A DNA stretch of 64,000 nt. Origin: Cyclina sinensis. Its lineage: Eukaryota; Mollusca; Bivalvia; Venerida; Veneridae. The stretch spans positions 25,304,872 through 25,368,871 of the forward strand of contig JAAONU010000004.1 in NCBI GenBank assembly GCA_012932295.1. The letters run 5' to 3'. Within the stretch, counting starts at the first letter, position 1, and each line of letters begins with the position of its first letter. This document shows, piece by piece, positions 56,660 through 64,000 of this stretch. The notes below the pieces were generated by a model. The model saw nothing but the letters and a program-made list of their open reading frames with translations. It searched no databases and had not been told where the DNA came from. The translations under genes were made by a program, and so were the position numbers.

Positions 56660-59600
56660 TAACCGCCTTTTAACTGTCTTTTTAAAAAACATTTCCCACT
56701 GTGGGTTAAAATCAGATTCTATGGTGCAACACCCTAATACTTGCCCCATCAGGTTCTCATAAGAACAAACAAGTACAAGTTGTCTTGGTGAATTAACAGC
56801 TGAATATATTTAAATAATTTTGTTTGACATGGTATCTGGACAGAAGACACAGAAAACAACTTTTAAAGTTAATTTTTTTTTTATTAAATTTTGTTTTTTT
56901 GCCATGTAATGTGTTGTGGGAATACCATTGAATGTAAAGCCATTGAAGTAGTTTCAAGAGACGTCATCACCTAGGCTATATTGACATAGCTTTACCCTTC
57001 TGGTTTATATAGTTAAGGCTTTACATCTAAGCATTTACGTACTAAATCACTGATCCCAAAGTAGAGGGTCGTAACATACAAAAATGACCTATTCTGGTAC
57101 AAGAAAATACACAATACTTTCATAATTAAGATATATCAGACTGTCTGTGAACATGCAATCTTCAACAGTTTTGACACTAACTGTAAGAAAATTAATCAGT
57201 TCCTGCATTATTGCTCTGTAGATGTTCAAATGGGTGCTCTATACGTTTTTGTGTAAATCTCTTCCCTTAGAATGCGTCTTTATATGACTTTCTTCTTGTG
57301 ATTTGCACTCAGTGGAACTGCATATTTCTATGGTATTCGATAGATGTTTACAGAAAATTGTATACGCCGTGTTCTTGAGAACTCGTGCGGACAAAGTTCC
57401 CTGTTGCAGACATATGATTCATTGTAATATAGATAAGACTGAAACCGAGCAACATTACTTGTTCGTTCATTCTATATTGGTTTACGAAGTAAATCAAACT
57501 TTAAAGCTACATTTATGTTTTAAATTAGCTTATTCAAAAAATGAATTTCAATTTAAAATTAATTAAAATTGATACAAAAACAATTGTAAATTAGTTTATT
57601 GTTTTCGCAACGACATATTTTTCTCGTCCTCCGTCTGTCGGCATTGCGACTAACGATCATTTCTGAGGATTTCTGTATCAGAACTGAAGTCTATTTAGTC
57701 TGTTTCTCTAAAAAAAAGTTTTGATGCCAAATGTTACTGAAACAATTAAAAAGATAAAAGGAAAGCAAAAAACGCTCTGAAGTTGGTTCTGTTCTCGAAT
57801 AAGATAAAGTGCATTCAAATCAGATTTATGATTGTGCTTTTATTGTTTTGTTTATGTGAATTGAAAAAGACAGCTCAGAAAAAAAAAAGATTTTAATGAG
57901 ATATAACAGATATCTTAACAAAAAAGTTAATGTTATGAATTAATTGATTGAATTACAGGTATGCCCCCATTGGCTTACAATTGTATACAACGTTTTTTGT
58001 CATTTTAAAAAAAATTGTAAAACGCATTACTATTGTTAACAGAAAGAGCATGAAAAAAATATGAAAGAGCAGTCAGCAAAAATAGTCTTTTTGTAAAAAC
58101 TGCTTGAAAAGCTGAAATAAAAAAAAGAAAAAGAAAAAAAAACATTCAAGACGATTATTATTTTAGCTCTCTGTCCGAGACAGGAAATAATTCATTCAGA
58201 CTAGACGTAAATCTATTATAGTGACTTGTATGAAATTAAGCCTGTCTTTCTTCAGACGAACTGTCAACCACGCTGTGAGATAATAAACGGGAGAAACAAT
58301 ATTTAGATTAGACGTAACTTAAGTTAATCATACCTTAAATATTGGCAGTTCTAAAACAATACTCCGAGCAGTTGCTTTTCTATACATCATAGGCCAAACA
58401 TGCAGTTGTGACCGACTACATTCTTTTTTTTAATATCATCTATTACCTATTAGTATTCATTATTCAGTACGTTTAATAAAGTCTATATTCTTGAGACATA
58501 AGACTTTCAGTTTTGAAAAAATAAATAACGTGGTAAATGAAAAATAAACGCTAACTAAAATTCTTTTTCGTCTTGCCGAAATTCACAGCAGCGGACAACA
58601 CCTAAAACTTCGTCGCCAAAAAAACACCAGTAAACTTTGGACAACCTTCTGTTAAAACGGACATCTTTTTGACAGAGCGAATACTGTGAGGAGACGACTA
58701 GAAGACTTCTGGTGGAAGACAGAAAGAAGAGGCAATTTCGGATACCTCTTTTTTCATTAATAGTCAGTACATTAACACTTAGTTTACAACAACTAAAAGT
58801 TAAAATATAATTATACTGTTTGATGTAAAACAATGTTCCTAAAGTTTTGAATGTTTAAAAGTTGAAAAAGTATATCATAAACTGAAGTACTTTAAACAAA
58901 AATATGTGTACACAAATGAAATTTCTATCATTTCTATTTTAATCCCCGACCCCCCTCAACGAAAAAGGCAAAAAAAGAATTCTTTGTAATCGAAAAGCAA
59001 ACAAAACAGGAGGAAAACATTAGAAATGCAAACGCAATTCCACTTGAATAAACTAACAAGTTTCAATTTGTCAAATAAATCCTCTTAGAACCGAGCCATC
59101 ATCAATAAAACTATGAATATTTTTCTGAAACAAAATGAAGGGTTTCTAATAATTTGTGTCGGTATTTGTTAAACATGTAAATTCCATACTTTTTATACAG
59201 TTTATAGACATATAACATATAAATACACATTTTGATATATCAAAACTAAACTCATTTTGGTGTAATGACGCAGTAGAGCATGACTTTTGTGTGTGGTAAT
59301 TCATATTTTGACTTGTTACAGAAGTTCAAAATAAATCTTTAGAACAGTGTGTATGAGACTGCAGCTAATCTATTTCATTTAATCAGTGCCGTAATGCTGA
59401 AAACATTATTATTACTACGTTTCATTTTTAACACCAAATTAATTACGTAAAACGTATTGTCTGCACTGAGCAAGAGCAACACAGTAAGACTGTAATATGT
59501 TAACCTTGAAAACAGATCACACTTAGTCTTGTATTCCTACGGAGCCCGTTAAGTGACATGATACACTCTTTTTTGTCATCTTTATTTCATTTCGTTTTAA

Positions 59601-60037
59601 CTAAATAGATTTAACATAAATAGATAAAACTATTTGGACAGGTTCAACTCCACTACGCTTGCACCCCGATGGGGTGTATATAGTTATTGCACCGTCTGCC
59701 CGTATCACTGTATAAATGTCCACTTCGTAACTTACTGAATGACTACGGTGAAGATAACCATGTCTACATTAATTTGTGGGGTCATTCGTGTTATCTCCGA
59801 CAATGATAAGCTGCATGAGAGTACTGGGCTAATGTTGGAAACGGTTTTTATTCCTGACGATTGCAGGCGATGTCAAAGTAATATAATGTAAAAGAGACCC
59901 GTGTTATCGACACTAAACTGCAAAAATAAATGCATTTTAATTGATGCCATATTGCCTATTCTAGCTACTAAGTTTTCAGTAATTGGGGTAAATTCAAAAA
60001 GGAATTTGCATTTAACAACTCTGCTGTTAAATACTGA
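56660..60037. other. AT-rich DNA with one short repeat fragment
   Basis: 59660-59700 (GCACCCCGATGGGGTGTATA) looks like the head hairpin of another tandem-core mollusc repeat. Minus frame 58555-58833 (92 codons, ending VLGVVRCCEFRQDEKEF) has a GC-richer last third but no recognisable domain. Nothing else seen. Confidence 0.4.
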
Positions 60038-62819
60038 TTTCAACTGAGAAGTTTTTTCTGTCTGCCTTTGCATTGTAGGCTGTGTCTTTTCAACAATATA
60101 ATATAAAAATTTAGAAACGTGTGAGTGGAACTTGTGCTTCAAAGCCAATGCTTTTTCACAAATGATAAATAGGAATGCCACAATAGTGGAAAAACAGCTA
60201 GACTTATCTTCATCTTGACAAAAGAAAGTGATGAATTGAATGTTTTCGCTTGTCCGGTACTAAATGCAGCAACTGGAATAAAAATTCCATCACAATGTCT
60301 AGTAGTTATTCATACATTTTAATCTCTTTTTTTTAAAGATGTTCATCAATTAGATTATCAGTCATGACTGTCCTTAGACATTGCTACATTCTATATTCAG
60401 CTTTGTAATCGAGCAGATTTGATAATTCGTCTTCCTACGTCATGATTTTTATCAATATTACTGAATAAAATTACCAAGACAGACGTTTCTTTCTGAGAAA
60501 TAAAGTTAGTGCGTAATTTAGTTATTAACCGTAACCATATCGACGCGACTGGCACGTTTTTTACAGCTTGGAAACATATATAAATTTCAATGCTTATGTT
60601 CAATTTAACTTTTAAGGTATATTAAGTAGGTCGTTTCCACGGAAACGATTTACTTACTTGGAAAACAACAACATTAAAAATAGAAATGAATGTCACTTGT
60701 GTGCTATCGTACATATCAAATTCAACCATTCAGTTTTTACTTAAACTAGTAATTAAATGTCCAGCAAAAAGTCAGTGTAAAATAATTCGTATTAGTTGAA
60801 CTCGATATATCTGAAAATGTTCAATTTGTTTTTCTTTTATATACCGCCATGTTTTTGCTTTAAAGTTAGTGCTTGTACTATTTGTCTATAAGATTATCTT
60901 AGATCACAATTGAAGATTAAGAATTAGGAAAATGACAAACGAAGTGAATGCAAGCAGTACCAATTTACGTAACACAAGGGTTTTACCAAATAAATAAATA
61001 ATTTGGGCCAACACTCTTTATTGAAGTATTATCCTACAATAACTCATGTCATAAATTAGTTTTTAAACCTTGCTACCTTTTGTATGAGTGAGATAACAGA
61101 ACGTTTTCAAAAGACAGGCAATCAAATTCATATCTAATTATCTTGCATTTCAACAGAAATATTCCAGCGTAATAACCATACATTCGGGAAAACTTCTTAT
61201 GTCTTACTTTGTTTTCGAATATAGAAGAAAGTCTTATTCTTTGAGAGGACAAAGTTTGTTACGTTATCAAAGCGACATGTCAAAGGCAAGTAAAAATATG
61301 CAAAAAAATTGATTATAGCAAACATAACATCAAATTAAAGACCATACAAGTTCCTGTATAGTTTTCATACTATGGTGAAAAATGAGGGAAAACAATGACG
61401 CAAGTATACAAAAACTAAACCTGGAAGCTTTTATAAAAAAAATCGTCATTTCTTTATTCCTTATGCGTAACATCGAAGCCAATTATAACAAGACAAATTA
61501 TTTTCCATATAAAATAAACCATAATCTATATTACTTACATCATTCAGTACACATGTTGGTGGCATTGAAGCTAAAGATAACATATGAGAATAATTGATGG
61601 ATAATTGAACAATTTTATTTTTTTATTTTTTGACATTGATAGACAAATAACATGGCATTTTTTTATCCCTGGTAAAAAATTTCATGGATATATGTCATTA
61701 TAAGGTACATGAATATATTGTCTTATTTCCGTCTGGATTTTTTTCGGTAAAACGATTATGTTGCCTACTTCTTATTAAATGGTTTGAATGACAGGGAAAG
61801 AAGAAAAGAGTATTTAGGCTCATGTAAACGATATCTGCAGATAAAATTGCATCGTTCTTCACTTTAACGTATGTGTATTGAGTCATTGCTAACTAGGATT
61901 TTTATGCATTTCTATTCATAAGAGGTACATTGCGGTAAATTCATATGCAGCAAATGACTATTTCAATCAACTTCATGTAAGGTAACGTTATGTACAGAAA
62001 TATATTGCATGTAAGCTGCCAAATTACTATGTTCACCTTTTTAATATCCTAATAGGCGTTACCGTAAAACTTTTAAATCCAACTCAGAACTGTTTGTCGC
62101 AAAGATCTTTTTTTACAGAATGAACAGTTTACTGTATTGATGGCAGTACATTAGCGCAATTAAAACTAATTAAACAAGTTGGTGCATTTCTTTTCAAAAA
62201 AAGATAATTACTAAAAAATGTTCGTTCACTCAACTGCATCAGAGTCCTTTTTCAAATCATCGCCCTTACAAACTCTTTAGTCGTGTGTTTTAAAAATTAT
62301 TTACGGTCACCACTTTGTTTTTGAGGAGGCACTTTTCATTTCCGGTTTGAATATGCGTTGAAAATCGTAGTTATTTAAGTATAAAAACCAATTGTTGACC
62401 TTTATTTTGCATTTTGAGAGATATCAAAATCATCTAAATTGTTTGAATGAATTAAAGGCACTTAATGACTTTATTTAGGATTTTTTTTCATTCTGGAAAA
62501 AATACGTATTAGCCTAAACAAAATTATAAACCTAATAATTTCTAAAGCTTGTACTAACAGATCATTTTGAAAAGAATTTCTCGTTTCAATTAATTTAAGT
62601 TTATGTCTAGTGTTGGAAAATTTGTCATAAAAATAACTTTTAAAAACAAACATATGTCTATATTGTTTTATGGCAATAAACTAGCTTGGTCATAAGTCAC
62701 TATTACGCAAATTGTATATGCAAGTTAGCTTTTTACTTTTATAGAGTATAACTGTAAAAAGCAGCAACAAACTATCGAAATTTCATTCAATTATCAAACT
62801 GTTCTCTATCGTTTAGAAT
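60038..62819 (+). repeat. Segmental duplication, unit 3 head
   Basis: Collinear with 32540-35039 of unit 1 and, in its first 800 bp, with 40305-41110 of unit 2. It ends with ATCGTTTAGAAT, the uninterrupted target of the LINE found in unit 1. Contains about 230 bp near 61630-61900 not in unit 1. Confidence 0.9.
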
Positions 62820-62908
62820 GATAAAACCATTATCGTAACATGTTTAAGCGCGTATACAGTAAATCCTTGAACTTGTCTTCTGGCGTCATGGTCAATAGGT
62901 ATCTTCAT
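62813..62908 (-). CDS. Candidate 31-residue ORF shared with unit 1 (weak)
   Basis: Minus strand ATG at 62908: MKIPIDHDARRQVQGFTVYA, LKHVTIMVLSF, TAA at 62813. Unit 1 (39395-39490, minus) has the same frame open as TFVHDARREVQGLTIYGLK but with TTG in place of ATG and its stop removed by the LINE insertion. Several differences are synonymous. It could be part of a duplicated exon; the size is too small to be sure. Confidence 0.2.
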   Translation of the reverse strand: MKIPIDHDARRQVQGFTVYALKHVTIMVLSF

Positions 62909-63181
62909 TTTTTGTAATTTTGAATTAAAATAGGAATGACGTATTGGTTACACTTAGTAAGAACTTATTTATAAAATTCATTAATACATTCTCCTTTAAA
63001 CAGACATATCCTAGAGTATAGAGTATACCGTTTACTTGGGAGTAATAAACATTTAAATGATATTGACGGAACTATTACCTGATGCCAACGTACCAATAAA
63101 AACTTATAATTGCAGTTTAGCCTTAAAGAACAGATGAACAGAAAGTTATAAAGATTAATCTTAAAATGCATTGTATTTCAA

Positions 63182-63210
63182 GACTCTCTCTCTCTCTATA
63201 TATATATATA

Positions 63211-63247
<37 letters not shown>
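63182..63247. repeat. Compound microsatellite (CT)n(TA)n(GA)n in unit 3
   Basis: Counterpart of 43022-43094, with a shorter CT run and longer GA run. Confidence 0.9.
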
Positions 63248-63250
<3 letters not shown>

Positions 63251-63288
63251 AGGGGTGTGGGGATATTAGTTTTTTATAGTTTGTTTGA

Positions 63289-63396
63289 ACAAAATTAAGA
63301 AGCACTTGTAGCATATTTAGTAGCTTCAAATACTGTTTGTATATCATTCATGAACAAAACAGACAGTTGCCAGCGGAGGTGTTCAAACAGTTACAG
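63289..63396 (+). CDS. Candidate exon in duplication unit 3
   Basis: Counterpart of 43133-43240: TKLRSTCSIFSSFKYCLYII, then HEQNRQLPAEVFKQLQ, ending at TTACAG|GTAAGT in phase 0. In another frame an ATG at 63350 gives MNKTDSCQRRCSNSY; in unit 2 that frame has a stop, so the first frame is favoured. Confidence 0.3.
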
Positions 63397-64000
63397 GTAA
63401 GTAAAATAAACTAGAAGAGACGAAATAGTCAACGTAGGCTGGAAATGCAGGTTTTTTCATTAACTATGTAAATCTTTTTACATTGAAAATGATTTAACTT
63501 CTTTGCACTTGCTAAAACTGTCTTGTCATACATGCGTGAATTTTGTCTCAATCAAGCTCATGCCAGTCACTGTCTTGCAGGTTTAATCATGTATTCATTT
63601 CCGCTACAACCTTTCAGTATTAGAGCAAACAAGTCAGTTAGCTGCTAATTAGATACTAACAAATATCTTGCAGCCTGGCAAAATTTTATACTAATTGCAC
63701 AATATAAATTCGAAAAGACAGGAAATTAAGTTTACGCTCAATACAATTCATAAATGAACATAAATGCAGCATTATTTTTAAGTAATTTTCTAATATTAAC
63801 CGTCATTTATTAATAATGTAAATAGAACACAAGACTGATAAAAGGTAAAGAGGGTTATCTGGTCAGAAGCTTAAAAATAGTTTCAACAGCACTAATGAAG
63901 AAGCGCAGAGGAGAATGGTATGGAATGAAATATAATGTTTGTATGTACAACATCTATAAACCTTGATCGCACAATCACACCAGTCAAACACAAAATCGTT

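Larger units (their letters stand above)
62820..64000 (+). repeat. Segmental duplication, unit 3 tail (runs off the window)
   Basis: 62820-62970 matches 39397-39545; 62976-64000 matches 42822-43853. The two segments are contiguous here, whereas in units 1 and 2 they are separated by unit 2's head and the 144-bp array. Unit 3 thus shows the simplest order. Confidence 0.9.

Noticed and set aside
58555..58833. 92-codon minus-strand frame ending VVRCCEFRQDEKEF
   Set aside because: Only the last third is GC-richer; no domain or acceptor found.

Overview
The window looks like nuclear DNA of a marine bivalve mollusc, possibly a clam. It is AT-rich (roughly two thirds A+T by eye), gene-poor and intron-like, and packed with repeats. 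The main clue is the repeat headed AGCTCACCTGAGC and closed by GGCCCTCTTGTTT, together with nested tandem arrays starting near runs of C or G and CGGTCGGTCGG. I know this repeat style from bivalve genomes. Species cannot be fixed from the sequence. There are no operons, rRNA genes or convincing tRNA genes.

Layout. 1-2942: plain AT-rich DNA. 2943-5942: composite repeat made of three different tandem arrays. 7-10 kb: possible 5' ends of one or two plus-strand genes (a signal-peptide-like exon at 7318-7400, a promoter-like CpG/ETS/NRF1 patch at 9596-9660 with a short first coding exon after it). 13.0-14.1 kb: two inverted 44-bp minisatellite arms around a ~105-bp tandem array, able to form a long RNA or DNA hairpin. 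20.1-27.0 kb: two inverted copies of a palindrome-bearing mobile element about 5 kb apart; one copy carries an exon-like ORF with a good splice acceptor. 30.3-31.1 kb: degenerate ~150-bp tandem repeat.

31.6-44.6 kb and 60.0-64.0 kb are parts of a segmental duplication with at least three partial units. Unit 1 (31.6-39.7 kb) is interrupted by a 5'-truncated, dead non-LTR retrotransposon on the minus strand (35040-39391). That element was itself hit by a 1076-bp hAT transposon with a perfect 8-bp target duplication and by a second insertion of about 750 bp. Unit 3 (60.0-64.0 kb) preserves the empty target site. Unit 2 (39.7-44.6 kb) carries an inverted copy of the 144-bp tandem array first seen at 3 kb. 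44.8-46.0 kb is another mollusc repeat; 52.4-53.0 kb a broken ORF with a 63-bp (21-residue) coiled-coil repeat; 54.0-54.4 kb two further hairpins; 56452-56658 a possible 69-codon phase-0 exon.

How the genes work together cannot be told: no complete gene is present, and the exon calls are single-exon guesses from open frames plus splice consensus. At this base composition many open frames of 60-80 codons are expected by chance, so all exon confidences are low to moderate. The transposon calls with target duplications and protein motifs are the firm part of this annotation.
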